A stretch of DNA of 64,000 nt from Firmicutes bacterium CAG:882 (lineage in GTDB: Bacteria; Bacillota; Clostridia; Lachnospirales; Lachnospiraceae). Shown here piece by piece: positions 16,834-25,865 of this stretch (positions within the stretch are counted from its first letter, which is position 1; every line of letters starts with the position of its first letter). The position numbers and the translations under genes are program-made. The DNA lies in NCBI GenBank assembly GCA_000435595.1, contig FR895437.1, positions 12,489 to 76,488 of the forward strand. Direction: 5' to 3'. Under the pieces are notes generated by a model. That model was not told the DNA's origin. It ran no database searches and saw nothing but the letters and a program-made list of their open reading frames with translations.

Positions 16834-17332
16834 GTCTCTTCTTGTACCTCCTGTAAAAGAACAAAACAATCCATTCCAAACGTCTCTTTAATATAATCTG
16901 TATCTCCTCTTTCGGATGAATCGGCTTGACCAAAATGCTGTATACTCCTGCTCTGTTAGCTCCCCACACATCCGTAAAAAGCTGATCGCCGACAAAAAGC
17001 GTATTTTCCTTGGTTGTACCGCAGATTTTCATAGCCTTCCTGTAGCCTTCAGGTGACGGCTTCCCTGCCTTATACAGATACCTTGAATCAACCTGCCCTG
17101 CAAAGGATGCAACTCGCGGCTCTTTATTGTTGGAAATAAGGCAGGTCTCATACCCCATTGTGTGAAGTGTGTTAAAAAAATCAATCACCTTCTGAGTTGC
17201 CGGAGCACCATGTTCCACAAGCGTATTGTCTATATCAAAAAGTACAGCTCTGTAGCCTTTTTCGTGATAGTCCGCAAAATTTATGTCATATATGCTTTCT
17301 GCATCCTGTGTCGGATATAATCTTCGGAACAT
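16820..17332 (-). CDS. yqeG: YqeG-family HAD IIIA phosphatase
   Basis: The 170-residue protein is a HAD-superfamily class III A phosphatase. Motif I is DIDNTLVEHG (near residue 36) with the nucleophile and general acid Asp, motif II SNN (near 68), then KP in AGKPSPEG and motif IV GDQLFTDVWGANRAG (near 115). The C-terminus is basic and rich in aromatic residues. The family is related to eukaryotic phosphatidylglycerophosphatase, but the bacterial substrate is not settled. It lies between nrdR and aroE, overlapping the latter. Confidence 0.88.
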   Translation of the reverse strand: MFRRLYPTQDAESIYDINFADYHEKGYRAVLFDIDNTLVEHGAPATQKVIDFFNTLHTMGYETCLISNNKEPRVASFAGQVDSRYLYKAGKPSPEGYRKAMKICGTTKENTLFVGDQLFTDVWGANRAGVYSILVKPIHPKEEIQIILKRRLEWIVLFFYRRYKKRHGKD

Positions 17333-17340
17333 TCTGCCTC

Positions 17341-17790
17341 CTATTTTAACATCTTCTTAAGCTCGTCCATGAATGTATTTACATCCTTGAACTCTCTATA
17401 TACGGAAGCAAATCGCACATAGGCAACCGCATCCACATCCTTTAACTTGTCCATGACAAGTTCACCTATGGCACTTGTCGGAATCTCTCTCAACTCCATA
17501 TTAAAAATCGAATTCTCAATCTCATCCACAATATGTGTAATCTGTTCAACCGATACAGGGCGCTTATGGCAGGACTGAAGTATACCATTCTGAAGCTTTT
17601 CCCTCGAATATGGTTCCCTGTTATTGTCCTTCTTAACAACCACAAGAGGCATTGTCTCAACCTTCTCATAGGTCGTAAAGCGCTTATCACACACATCGCA
17701 TTGTCTTCTTCTCCTTATGGAGAAGGCGTCATCAGCAGGTCTTGAATCTATTACTCTTGTATTCTCCGCATTGCAAAACGGACACTTCAT
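17341..17790 (-). CDS. nrdR: Ribonucleotide reductase repressor NrdR
   Basis: NrdR senses ATP and dATP and represses ribonucleotide reductase genes. The 149-residue protein starts with a zinc ribbon (MKCPFC at the start, then CDVCDKRF near residue 34) followed by an ATP-cone domain (about residues 49-139: MPLVVVKKDNNREPYSREKL). Length and order are canonical. No NrdR target genes lie in the window. It follows the YlmC-like gene by 12 bases. Confidence 0.95.
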   Translation of the reverse strand: MKCPFCNAENTRVIDSRPADDAFSIRRRRQCDVCDKRFTTYEKVETMPLVVVKKDNNREPYSREKLQNGILQSCHKRPVSVEQITHIVDEIENSIFNMELREIPTSAIGELVMDKLKDVDAVAYVRFASVYREFKDVNTFMDELKKMLK

Positions 17791-17802
17791 AAGATGTACC
17801 TC

Positions 17803-18057
17803 CTATAATTTGACTATTATCTTCTCCGGACATACATTTACAAGAATAACATCCGGACCAATATTCACTATACACTCAAACGGAATTACATACTCACAGT
17901 CTGCCCCGAAAAAGCAGAACAGCTTAGGCGGTCCCGGGACAATAATTGCCTTGATACAGCCGGAACACAAATCAAATTCCACATCCTGAACATATCCTAA
18001 TATCTTACAATCAACCGAATTGATTACCTGTTTTTCCCTGAGATTACATATCCTCAT
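17803..18057 (-). CDS. PRC-barrel protein, YlmC/YmxH family
   Basis: The 84-residue protein has a PRC-barrel fold (RICNLREKQVINSVDCKILGYVQDVEFD) and the family hallmark GPPKLFCFFG followed by a YVIPF segment. Family members are linked with sporulation in Bacilli, yet the molecular role is unknown. Start 18057 is chosen because MRICNL matches where the family begins and GGAG lies about nine bases upstream; an extended reading from 18108 exists. It overlaps the VanZ gene by 14 bases. Confidence 0.82.
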   Translation of the reverse strand: MRICNLREKQVINSVDCKILGYVQDVEFDLCSGCIKAIIVPGPPKLFCFFGADCEYVIPFECIVNIGPDVILVNVCPEKIIVKL

Positions 18058-18613
18058 TACCGGTTCTCCGGACAGAATTATTTGCTTTATTATATGCTGT
18101 TCCGCCACGAATGTACCTGATGAGACCTATTATCAATATTCCCGTGAGCCCTCCTGCAGTGTCAATCAGCACATCCTTAAAGCTGCAGCATCTGTCAGGA
18201 ACAAAATACTGGTGGAGCTCGTCAGTTCCGGCATATCCGAACACCACAACCACCGGGACAAAATACCGAAGCTTTATTATTCTAAGAAAGCCCCTATCAG
18301 CATCCATTGAAGCTAAAACACTGCCGAAATTCACGCTTATTGCCGCGTACAACAAAAGTCCCAATATAAAGTATTCACTGAAATGTGCCGTCTTTCTTAC
18401 CAGGTATGACAGACTATGCGAAAAATCAAGTCTTTCCACATCTGACATATCCAGCCTGAACACAGAATCAACGGCTGATGCCACCATATATGACACTCTT
18501 CCGCTCTGCATCGAGGAAATACTTCCGTTATCAGATGAGAACATAAAGATAACTCCCATCCATATAAGCACAGGTATAAACAACAGCAGCCTTCTTTTTT
18601 CCGAATGCACCAT
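18044..18613 (-). CDS. VanZ-family membrane protein
   Basis: The 189-residue protein has four to five membrane segments and the VanZ signatures: RKTAHFSEYFILGLLLY, DELHQYFVPDR and KDVLIDTAGGLTG. VanZ-like proteins are widespread in Firmicutes and one member confers low-level teicoplanin resistance; the general function is not known, and sequence alone does not imply resistance here. It follows the second LCP gene by 20 bases at the tail of the polysaccharide locus, which suggests an envelope role. Confidence 0.85.
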   Translation of the reverse strand: MVHSEKRRLLLFIPVLIWMGVIFMFSSDNGSISSMQSGRVSYMVASAVDSVFRLDMSDVERLDFSHSLSYLVRKTAHFSEYFILGLLLYAAISVNFGSVLASMDADRGFLRIIKLRYFVPVVVVFGYAGTDELHQYFVPDRCCSFKDVLIDTAGGLTGILIIGLIRYIRGGTAYNKANNSVRRTGNEDM

Positions 18614-18633
18614 ATCCGTTCCCTGCTTTCCCG

Positions 18634-19764
18634 TTATTTTGTCTCAGGCACAGCGTCCGTATATATGTAATTGTACAATTTCTTCATGTAATAGCTGAAA
18701 TCGATGGCTACAACATCATCACCGTCAATTGTCATATACTTGAAATCATCATCCGGAATATGCCATGAAACAATCTCATACTTTGATATTTCCGGAAGCA
18801 TGTATATCAGCTTCATACAGTCATCATTTGAAAGGTCTGTCGTTATCTGAGGAATAACCTTATTCAAAAGCCGGGTCAGCGTCGTAATATCCATGGTCTT
18901 AATCTTATTAAAGATTTCCTGAACAACTCTTCTCTGCCTGTCGGTTCTTGTAAAGTCTCCGTTTCCTACATACCTGAACCTTGCGTATGCAAGCGCCTGC
19001 TTACCATTCAGATGCTGGTATGAACCGTCTGCATGGTCAACATAATCCGAGTCTTCCCTCTCAGGCGGCTCCACAAGAAGATTGCTTGCATGTATATACT
19101 GGTTGAACCAGTAAAGCTCATCCTCATATACCTGAACATCAAGTCCTCCAAGGACGTCAATCGCATCAATAAATGACAGGAAATCAACTGCCACATAATT
19201 ATCTATCGTGATTCCGTAGTTATATTCCAACGTCTTATAAAGCAGTTCCATTCCGCCGTATGCATAAGCTGCGTTGAGCTTATGGAATTCATTTTTAATC
19301 GGTATCTTTACATACGTGTCTCTTAAAAATGAGGTTGCAACAATTCTTTTCGTACTCTGGTTTATGGACACAAGAATCATTGTATCGGAACGTCCCGTCT
19401 CCTCATCAGGACGGATATCGGAACCTACAAGCAGTATATTCATGACATCCGATACCACATTCTCGTCGTCAGGACTTATACTTCCCGCCTCATTTGCATT
19501 GCTCTCAACCTCATTCTTATATGACTCAACCTCATTCTTATCCGTATCAGTGCCCGGCTCCTTTGTCGAAGGGTTAAGCACATCCTCAAGAAACGATGGT
19601 GTCTCATCGAGAATAGTAAATTGTTCGTCCAATTCAACATAATTTCTCTTATTGATATAGTGCATAAGAATCAGATAACAACTGAGCGCGAACACAGCCA
19701 AGGCTGCCGCAATGCACCCTATAACAATGCCTATTATCTTTCCAACCGACTTCTTTTTAGCCAT
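18634..19764 (-). CDS. LytR-CpsA-Psr (LCP) family glycopolymer ligase, second copy
   Basis: LCP enzymes transfer lipid-linked polymers to peptidoglycan outside the membrane. The 376-residue protein has one N-terminal membrane segment (about residues 8-34) and an acidic, Glu/Asn-rich linker (about 50-105). The LCP domain includes LLVGSDIRPDEETGRSDTMILVSIN, SFLRDTYVKIP with its conserved Arg/Asp, the HKLNAAYAYGG segment and ALAYARFRYVGNGDFTRTDRQRRVV. AGGAGA precedes the ATG at 19764. It is paired with a second LCP gene upstream, separated by a likely terminator, and is followed closely by VanZ. Confidence 0.92.
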   Translation of the reverse strand: MAKKKSVGKIIGIVIGCIAAALAVFALSCYLILMHYINKRNYVELDEQFTILDETPSFLEDVLNPSTKEPGTDTDKNEVESYKNEVESNANEAGSISPDDENVVSDVMNILLVGSDIRPDEETGRSDTMILVSINQSTKRIVATSFLRDTYVKIPIKNEFHKLNAAYAYGGMELLYKTLEYNYGITIDNYVAVDFLSFIDAIDVLGGLDVQVYEDELYWFNQYIHASNLLVEPPEREDSDYVDHADGSYQHLNGKQALAYARFRYVGNGDFTRTDRQRRVVQEIFNKIKTMDITTLTRLLNKVIPQITTDLSNDDCMKLIYMLPEISKYEIVSWHIPDDDFKYMTIDGDDVVAIDFSYYMKKLYNYIYTDAVPETK

Positions 19765-19842
19765 TTTCTTAATCTCCTGTTAATCAAATTATTCCCCCGC
19801 CGTATTTCTGATTTCCATGTATTGACAATCCCTTTACATGGC

Positions 19843-19877
19843 AAAAGAGTGATTACAGACAGATGCCGTAACCACTC
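19843..19877 (-). terminator. Weak intrinsic terminator between the two LCP genes
   Basis: A 10-bp stem (19847-19856 with 19868-19877, one G-U pair) with an 11-base loop is followed on the - strand by TCTTTTGCC. It lies just past the stop of the first LCP gene. The short T-run means partial read-through is likely. Confidence 0.5.
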
Positions 19878-19891
19878 CCATAATCAGCCTG

Positions 19892-21028
19892 TTATTCTGT
19901 TGCAAAAATTATGCTCTGTAGTTTCTCGCTGGTAGCCTCATAGTCAGGTAAAAGATTACCGCCGCTTACAGGCTCATACATTCCATCAAACGGAACTCTG
20001 AGCTGTTCGACATCATATCCTAAATATGTAACAGCATCTGCAACCATTCCGAGTATTGCGCCCTCGGTCATGTTAGTGTATACCTTAGGGAACAGCGTAT
20101 TTACAAGATCATTAAGCTGTGACACGCTCATCTTCTTTGCCTTGATGATGATCTGCTCAATAACCGCTCTCTGTCTGCTTGTTCTGTTAAAATCCGAACC
20201 TGATGTCTGTCTCTCTCTTGCATATCCAACAGCCTGTACACCATTAAGGATAAGACTTCCGCCTCCACTTAACACATTAGCTGTCTCCCAATCCTCAACA
20301 TGGCGATCAAAATCCATGTCTCTGATATAGTTATTAGCTGCTTCTGCCTCTGCATCCGTTATTGTCATAGGTATTCCGCCTAACACATCAATAATATCAA
20401 TGAGGCTGTAAAAATCTACAAGTATATAATCGTCTACCTTAACCTTGAAATTACCTTCTACGATATCAAGAAGGAACTCAGGACCTCCTCTTGCATTGGC
20501 TACGTTAATCTTGTCATAACCGTCCGAGTAGGCCTTTCCCATCGCTTCTGCCTTCTGCTTAAGTGCATCACTATACTGTATATATGCCGCTGTATCTCTC
20601 ATAATTGATGTGAGATATATCTTCTTAGTCTTTGAGTTGATTGACACAAGAATGATTGAATCCGAGTTGCCCGGATTGGAAAGAATATTTTCAAAATGTC
20701 TGTTATCGACACCGATGAGTAATATATTCTTTACATAGTCCTTCTCAACTCCTTCGCCATTGCCAAAGTTCTCTGCTCCCGAACTGTTAATCTCCTCAGA
20801 CATTGTTGTCTCCACGACTATATTTCCGTCTTCATCCGTCTGAGTCTCATCCGTATTCACGGTAATATTCCAGTCGTCACCATCAACATGATTAATCTTG
20901 CCTATATAGCTCTTTAATATAAGATATGCACACAATACAACGATAAGTATAAATGCCAATACCGCACACATAACTATAACAGCTACATTCCTCTTATTGG
21001 TTTTTCTTTTTTTCTTGTTAGTTGCCAT
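19892..21028 (-). CDS. LytR-CpsA-Psr (LCP) family glycopolymer ligase, first copy
   Basis: The 378-residue protein has a basic N-terminus (KKKRKTNKR), one membrane segment (about residues 14-37), an acidic linker and the LCP domain: ILLIGVDNRHFEN, DSIILVSINSKTKKIYLTS, MRDTAAYI, DKINVANARGGPEFL and AVGYARERQTSGSDFNRTSRQRAVI. The conserved Arg residues that bind the pyrophosphate lipid are present. It lies directly downstream of the chain-initiating transferase gene and is most simply the ligase for the polysaccharide made by this locus. Having two LCP copies is common, and they may differ in acceptor or polymer. Confidence 0.93.
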   Translation of the reverse strand: MATNKKKRKTNKRNVAVIVMCAVLAFILIVVLCAYLILKSYIGKINHVDGDDWNITVNTDETQTDEDGNIVVETTMSEEINSSGAENFGNGEGVEKDYVKNILLIGVDNRHFENILSNPGNSDSIILVSINSKTKKIYLTSIMRDTAAYIQYSDALKQKAEAMGKAYSDGYDKINVANARGGPEFLLDIVEGNFKVKVDDYILVDFYSLIDIIDVLGGIPMTITDAEAEAANNYIRDMDFDRHVEDWETANVLSGGGSLILNGVQAVGYARERQTSGSDFNRTSRQRAVIEQIIIKAKKMSVSQLNDLVNTLFPKVYTNMTEGAILGMVADAVTYLGYDVEQLRVPFDGMYEPVSGGNLLPDYEATSEKLQSIIFATE

Positions 21029-21054
21029 TTTTAAGCCCTTATCTTCCTCTCTTT

Positions 21055-22479
21055 TTATCTTGAACCGTCTTTCTTAAAAACTACCAGAACAGTCTTGAAA
21101 AGTATCTTAATATCAAGTGCAAGTGACCAATTGTCTATATACTCAAGGTCAAGCTTCACAACATCCTCAAAATCCTCAATGTTGCTTCTTCCGCTTACCT
21201 GCCACAGACCTGTTATACCCGGCTTGATGCTAAGTCTTCTCTTGTGATAGCCTGCATACTGCATGAACTCGTCGACCGTCGGCGGACGTGTTCCGACAAG
21301 GCTCATGTCACCCTTAAGCACATTGAAAAACTGCGGAAGCTCATCTATGCTTGTAGCTCTTATTAACCTGCCAACCTTGGTAATTCTGGGATCATCCGTC
21401 ATCTTAAACATCAACCCCTTCATCTCATTCTGTTCCATCAGAGCCTTCTTGCGTTCTTCCGCATCACGGTACATGGAGCGGAACTTATACATATAGAAGT
21501 ATCTTCCGTTCTTTCCCACTCTCTTCTGCTTAAAAAAGATCGGTCCCGGTGATTCAATAAGAATCGCCGGTGCAACAAATATCGTCACAACAGCCGTCAC
21601 TAACAGTCCGATCAGCGCCCCGACAATATCAATTGCCCTCTTAATAATCATCTTGTTCTGTTCAAAGGTCTTAGCACAGAATGATATAACCGGATATGAG
21701 CCATACATCGTCACCTGCTTGTCAAAGCCTTCAAAATTTTCAAGAATATTTATATTCAAAAAGACGGTTATTCCCATCTTCTCAAATTCCATTATAAAAT
21801 CTTTAAGAGAGTCGCCCGTCACATAAGACACATTGATATATACCTCATCAACTATATTAACCTTGGCATACTCAAGCGCATCCTCGTACGCCGCCACAAC
21901 CGGTACTCCCGATATCTGCTGTCCGCGCTTATCATTGTCGATAATTGCAACACCCCTGATGCGTCTTGTGAACTGCTCATCGCTTTCCCTCAAATGAGCT
22001 ATAATTCCCTCTGCCCTGTCAGTCGTGGTGACAAGATACACATGAGTGACGTTTCTCTTCTTTTTGAACCACCATCTCAGATAGTACTTATAAAAGCAGT
22101 GGCATCCATACATCAAAACCACATTGATTCCGAGTGCGCCAAAGAGTCCTCGTCTTGCCATCGTTGCAGTGCTTCTGCTCCCAAACAGGAGAAGAAGGAG
22201 CACCATTGCAAACATAAGATTCATCTTGAGCACATACAGCAGTTCTTCAAAGTAACCTCTTTTAAGAAAATTCTGATTCTGATTAAAAAATATAAAAACA
22301 ATCGAATATGCTAAAAATATCGGTCCTAACAGTTCTAAGATAACCTCATAGCTCATATATATCTGCTTGTCAAAGAAATGCAGATTAAGGAAATCTATAC
22401 TGAAAAAACAAATCAGCATACTTACTAAATCAATCAGCAGAAGCATAATATTGATTCCGCTATGCTTATTTCGATTCAT
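21055..22479 (-). CDS. Polyprenyl glycosylphosphotransferase (chain initiation)
   Basis: This enzyme starts polysaccharide synthesis by moving a sugar-1-phosphate onto undecaprenyl phosphate. The 474-residue protein has four N-terminal membrane segments (about 10-125), a CoA-binding-like Rossmann middle (about 145-250) and a C-terminal phosphoglycosyltransferase domain with a re-entrant helix (KRAIDIVGALIGL near 280), SPGPIFFKQKRVGKNG, YKFRSM, TSIDELPQFFNVLKGDMSLVGTRPP and PGITGLWQVSGRS. It belongs to the WbaP/CpsE group. The sugar (galactose, glucose or an amino sugar) cannot be read from sequence. It heads the final part of the downstream transcription unit. Confidence 0.93.
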   Translation of the reverse strand: MNRNKHSGINIMLLLIDLVSMLICFFSIDFLNLHFFDKQIYMSYEVILELLGPIFLAYSIVFIFFNQNQNFLKRGYFEELLYVLKMNLMFAMVLLLLLFGSRSTATMARRGLFGALGINVVLMYGCHCFYKYYLRWWFKKKRNVTHVYLVTTTDRAEGIIAHLRESDEQFTRRIRGVAIIDNDKRGQQISGVPVVAAYEDALEYAKVNIVDEVYINVSYVTGDSLKDFIMEFEKMGITVFLNINILENFEGFDKQVTMYGSYPVISFCAKTFEQNKMIIKRAIDIVGALIGLLVTAVVTIFVAPAILIESPGPIFFKQKRVGKNGRYFYMYKFRSMYRDAEERKKALMEQNEMKGLMFKMTDDPRITKVGRLIRATSIDELPQFFNVLKGDMSLVGTRPPTVDEFMQYAGYHKRRLSIKPGITGLWQVSGRSNIEDFEDVVKLDLEYIDNWSLALDIKILFKTVLVVFKKDGSR

Positions 22480-22525
22480 ATATTCTACGACCCGTCTATC
22501 TGTTAATAATACTCTGCCTTCTATT

Positions 22526-23395
22526 TTACAACATTTTTCTCAATACTTCAATGATTAATTTTTCAAAAAGCGAAAAAGCCCCGCAGGTTCTAAGCAATAA
22601 CATCTGCAGCGCATTTGCATTATTATAGTTTTTCTGATAATAATATTTAGAACGCAGCACGGCTTTCCATATCTTTATGTTCTTCATGGATCGGCGTATA
22701 GAAACCGAGTGATTATGCAGATATGTCCTGTTCGTGATAAGTCCGGACTTATATCCTGCCCTCTTAAGCTTCTTTGCGAGAACCAGCTCCTCATAATACA
22801 GGAAAATATTTTCATCAAGCCCGCCCGTCTTTTCAAAGGCTTCCCTCGTTATCGCAAAAAACGATCCCTGCACAACCTCCACATCCATAACCGGAACCGT
22901 GTAGTCAACTTCATACCTTCTCTTCTCATACACAAGTCTTCTGACTGTGATAAAGCAATCCCCAAGATCATGTGCGTAGGAAAACATATTTCTGTAAGGT
23001 GCGGCATCCACCTTCCCGTCAGGTCTGACCATAACTCCCGTCAGCACCCCATATTCCTTGTCTTTTTCAAATGTTCCGACAATCGACGTAATGAGTGATT
23101 CCTCAAAAAGCACATCAGGGTTGGCAATAAAAATCACATCAGCTCCAAACTCCTTTATCAGAAAGCGTGCTCCGCAATTATTTCCGAACGAATATCCCCC
23201 GTTCTTTCCCGACGATAATACAGACACCTTTTCGCTGCCTTCGTACTTTTTCGTAAGTATCTCCATCGACGCATCCGTTGAACAATTATCAATCACGGCT
23301 ATATGCGAAATTGAAGCATACCCGGATATACTGTCAACAAGCGTTGATGTTGACACCGCATCATTATAATTAAGAACAACTATTCCCGTATTCAT
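22526..23395 (-). CDS. Family 2 glycosyltransferase (rhamnosyltransferase-like)
   Basis: The 289-residue protein has a GT-A fold: VVLNYNDAVSTSTLVDSI at the N-terminus, DNCSTDAS near residue 37, GKNGGYSFGNNCGAR near 63 and the metal-binding acidic motif as ANPDV near 92, followed by GGLDENIFLYYEELVLAKKLKRAG (about 190-215). This layout matches GT2 rhamnosyltransferases that extend cell-wall polymers. The donor is not certain. It sits between a GT4 gene and the chain-initiation gene in the same run. Confidence 0.88.
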   Translation of the reverse strand: MNTGIVVLNYNDAVSTSTLVDSISGYASISHIAVIDNCSTDASMEILTKKYEGSEKVSVLSSGKNGGYSFGNNCGARFLIKEFGADVIFIANPDVLFEESLITSIVGTFEKDKEYGVLTGVMVRPDGKVDAAPYRNMFSYAHDLGDCFITVRRLVYEKRRYEVDYTVPVMDVEVVQGSFFAITREAFEKTGGLDENIFLYYEELVLAKKLKRAGYKSGLITNRTYLHNHSVSIRRSMKNIKIWKAVLRSKYYYQKNYNNANALQMLLLRTCGAFSLFEKLIIEVLRKML

Positions 23396-23416
23396 ACTGC
23401 CACTCCATACATAGTT

Positions 23417-24535
23417 CTACTCCGTGAGAAAGCCAAGTGTCTCACATGCACATTTATTCCAGGAAAACTTATCGCGCTGTTTTTTATCATTGCATGCAAT
23501 AGTCATTCTTTCACTGTCAGACAGTTCCGAACATTTCTTCATGAGTTCACACATACTCTGTGCATCCTTCGGCTCCTTCATATACATAACGGCATCCTGT
23601 CCGACTTCCGGAAGCGATGACACATTCGTGGTAATAATCGGGAGACCGTAATTCATAGCCTCAAGAAGCGGTATCCCAAAGCCCTCATACAATGAAGGAT
23701 ATACAAAAGCATCTGCTCCCTCAAAAAGACACTGTTTTTCCTTCTGGCTTATAAATCCGGTCATTATAATATTATCCTTGTAACTGCTCTTTCCGATGAG
23801 GTCTAAAACACCCTCATACTTCCAGCCGAGCCCTCCTGCAAGAACCATGTAAAACGGTTCGGCATCACTGCTACGCTGAGACATGAACATGTCAAAACCG
23901 CTTATAATGGTCTCAACATTTTTTCTCGGCTCTATCGTACTTACATACAGAAAATACTTTCCCGATATATTGAATTTCTTTTTCACCTGTTCAAGCTCGC
24001 CTTCGGCAGACTGTTCAGGTCTGTCCGTTCCCGCAAGATATGTACACGCTATTCTTGACGATTCTATACCGAAAATGTCAATAATATCGTACTTTGTCGC
24101 CTCTGATATGGCAAGAATTCTGTCAGCCCTTCTGCATGAGTTCTTTACAAAAGCCTTCTGTATAATCGTGTTATACCGGCTTCCTATATTCCTTATTCTG
24201 AACTGTGCCAAATCACAGATTGTAAGGACATATCTTACTTTGCCGGGCTTACCCCACGGCAGGACATGCTGCGTTCCCCAAAATACGTCTATGTCATACT
24301 TTTTTATAAGAGAACTTCCCCTCATCGCAAGCCACAGTGTACCCACAGGGAAATCTTCCGTCACAACATGCCAATTATTGCCTAACTCAAAATCAACATA
24401 CACCTCTTTGCTTGAAAAAAGAAAGTACTCGTTGTCTTTATCCGTCTCATTCAGATATTTCACAATATTATATACATAAGTACCGATTCCTGCCCTCTGC
24501 TTTCTGAGCGGTCTGGCATCTATTCCGATTCTCAT
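23417..24535 (-). CDS. Family 4 glycosyltransferase
   Basis: The 372-residue protein has a GT-B fold: MRIGIDARPLRKQRAGIGTYV at the N-terminus, a central LAISEATKYDII, the donor-domain start FLYVSTIEPRKNVETII near residue 192 and the EX7E-type motif YPSLYEGFGIPLLEAMNYGLPII near 278-300. It resembles mannosyltransferases of O-antigen and EPS loci. Its start ATG abuts the stop of the upstream polymerase-like gene. Donor and acceptor cannot be deduced. Confidence 0.92.
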   Translation of the reverse strand: MRIGIDARPLRKQRAGIGTYVYNIVKYLNETDKDNEYFLFSSKEVYVDFELGNNWHVVTEDFPVGTLWLAMRGSSLIKKYDIDVFWGTQHVLPWGKPGKVRYVLTICDLAQFRIRNIGSRYNTIIQKAFVKNSCRRADRILAISEATKYDIIDIFGIESSRIACTYLAGTDRPEQSAEGELEQVKKKFNISGKYFLYVSTIEPRKNVETIISGFDMFMSQRSSDAEPFYMVLAGGLGWKYEGVLDLIGKSSYKDNIIMTGFISQKEKQCLFEGADAFVYPSLYEGFGIPLLEAMNYGLPIITTNVSSLPEVGQDAVMYMKEPKDAQSMCELMKKCSELSDSERMTIACNDKKQRDKFSWNKCACETLGFLTE

Positions 24536-25858
24536 TTAATTTTCCTCCATAAAAAGGCTCATTTTATAACCGAGAGCGAGAACCATCCACAGATTCACTG
24601 CGGTAGGCGGAAGCCATAATGCTCCTTCAACAAATGCAATGATAATATATACCACCAAGCCATGGCATACACCCTTCAATACTTTAGAATCCTTAATGTG
24701 TTTTCCTATATATTTTGCAAGGATATAAATTATCGGTCCTAAAAATGCCACAAGACCTGCAATGCCGCCAATCATAAGAATGCAGAAATATGCCATCTCA
24801 TAGCTGCTTCCCCAGTAGCTTGTAAGTCCGTACGGACCTATAAGAATCCACTCCGTCTTGTTCACAAAATAATCTATAAGCTGTGACATGGATTCCGAGC
24901 GTCCCGATAAATCATTAATGTTTTTCAGTGTGAACGAATCCTTGAACCTCTCAAGTATCTGAGGGAACATATTTAGGAATATCGCCGCAATAACCGGAGT
25001 AACCGCAATGATAAGACAGGCAAACTGCACCTTGCGTCCATCAGCCCACTTCCTGTTGATTATGACAACAGATTTTATGAACAGGTAAAGAAATATTCCG
25101 ACCCAGCATGTCTTAGAACCCGTGAGTATACAGAAAAGAACAAACACAAGCATGTACACTCTCTGCCATACCTTTTTCTTAATGCTCTCATATATCATAG
25201 GACAGAACAAAAGTATATTGACTCCTAAAAGATTACCGTTCTGGTATGTCGATACCGTCTTAGAATATGTCACTCCGTCCTGCACGCCATTGTACTTCTC
25301 CGCATACCAGTTGGTGCTTGAGATGTAATCAGTGTAATTAACTGTAAGCCCCGGAATCGAAAACCTTTCAATGCCGAATGCCGCCTGCAAAAATCCGAAA
25401 ATAAATACAATTATCGTTCCCCACATAAGCATGCGAAGAATGAGGCCTATCTGTCTCTGCTCCGTTATGAAAAAGTTGAACACCAAAAACGTGAACGGAT
25501 ATACAACCAGCGGCACAAAAAATCCAACCCAGTCGGACAAGCCGGCTCTGCCGCCCACCATGGTGAGAAGAAATCTTATAAGCCAGTAGAGGCAGCCTAT
25601 GACAACAAGTCGTTCCGCTTTTGAAAATATGAAGCAGCGTCTCCACAACACATAGAAAAACCACATCATAATCGTCAGCAGCAAAAAAACATTTCCCACC
25701 GTGAGAGGAATACCGCCAAGCTTTATTCCTGCCTTAGGGAAAGTCACATTGATAAACACCGTTATAAGCAGCAGCACATAGCTTACTCTGTAAAATTTAG
25801 ATTTTTCACACATTGTCCGCACTGAATAAGGCTGACAATATTTTGTCTCATTTACCAT
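24536..25858 (-). CDS. O-antigen polymerase/ligase-like membrane protein (Wzy type), copy 1
   Basis: The 440-residue protein has about ten to twelve hydrophobic segments and a long external loop between roughly residues 175 and 215 (NYTDYISSTNWYAEKYNGV). It also has the LSGRSESMSQLI stretch near 308, a pattern typical of Wzy and WaaL-type proteins. It lies among GT4 genes. As a Wzy it would join repeat units on the outer face using the Wzz-like protein. Sequence does not separate polymerase from ligase. A second such gene is at 36907-38100. Confidence 0.72.
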   Translation of the reverse strand: MVNETKYCQPYSVRTMCEKSKFYRVSYVLLLITVFINVTFPKAGIKLGGIPLTVGNVFLLLTIMMWFFYVLWRRCFIFSKAERLVVIGCLYWLIRFLLTMVGGRAGLSDWVGFFVPLVVYPFTFLVFNFFITEQRQIGLILRMLMWGTIIVFIFGFLQAAFGIERFSIPGLTVNYTDYISSTNWYAEKYNGVQDGVTYSKTVSTYQNGNLLGVNILLFCPMIYESIKKKVWQRVYMLVFVLFCILTGSKTCWVGIFLYLFIKSVVIINRKWADGRKVQFACLIIAVTPVIAAIFLNMFPQILERFKDSFTLKNINDLSGRSESMSQLIDYFVNKTEWILIGPYGLTSYWGSSYEMAYFCILMIGGIAGLVAFLGPIIYILAKYIGKHIKDSKVLKGVCHGLVVYIIIAFVEGALWLPPTAVNLWMVLALGYKMSLFMEEN

Positions 25859-25865
25859 CTTAAAA

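Noticed and set aside
18044..18613. Calling VanZ evidence for glycopeptide resistance
   Set aside because: VanZ-family proteins are widespread and the other van genes are absent here.
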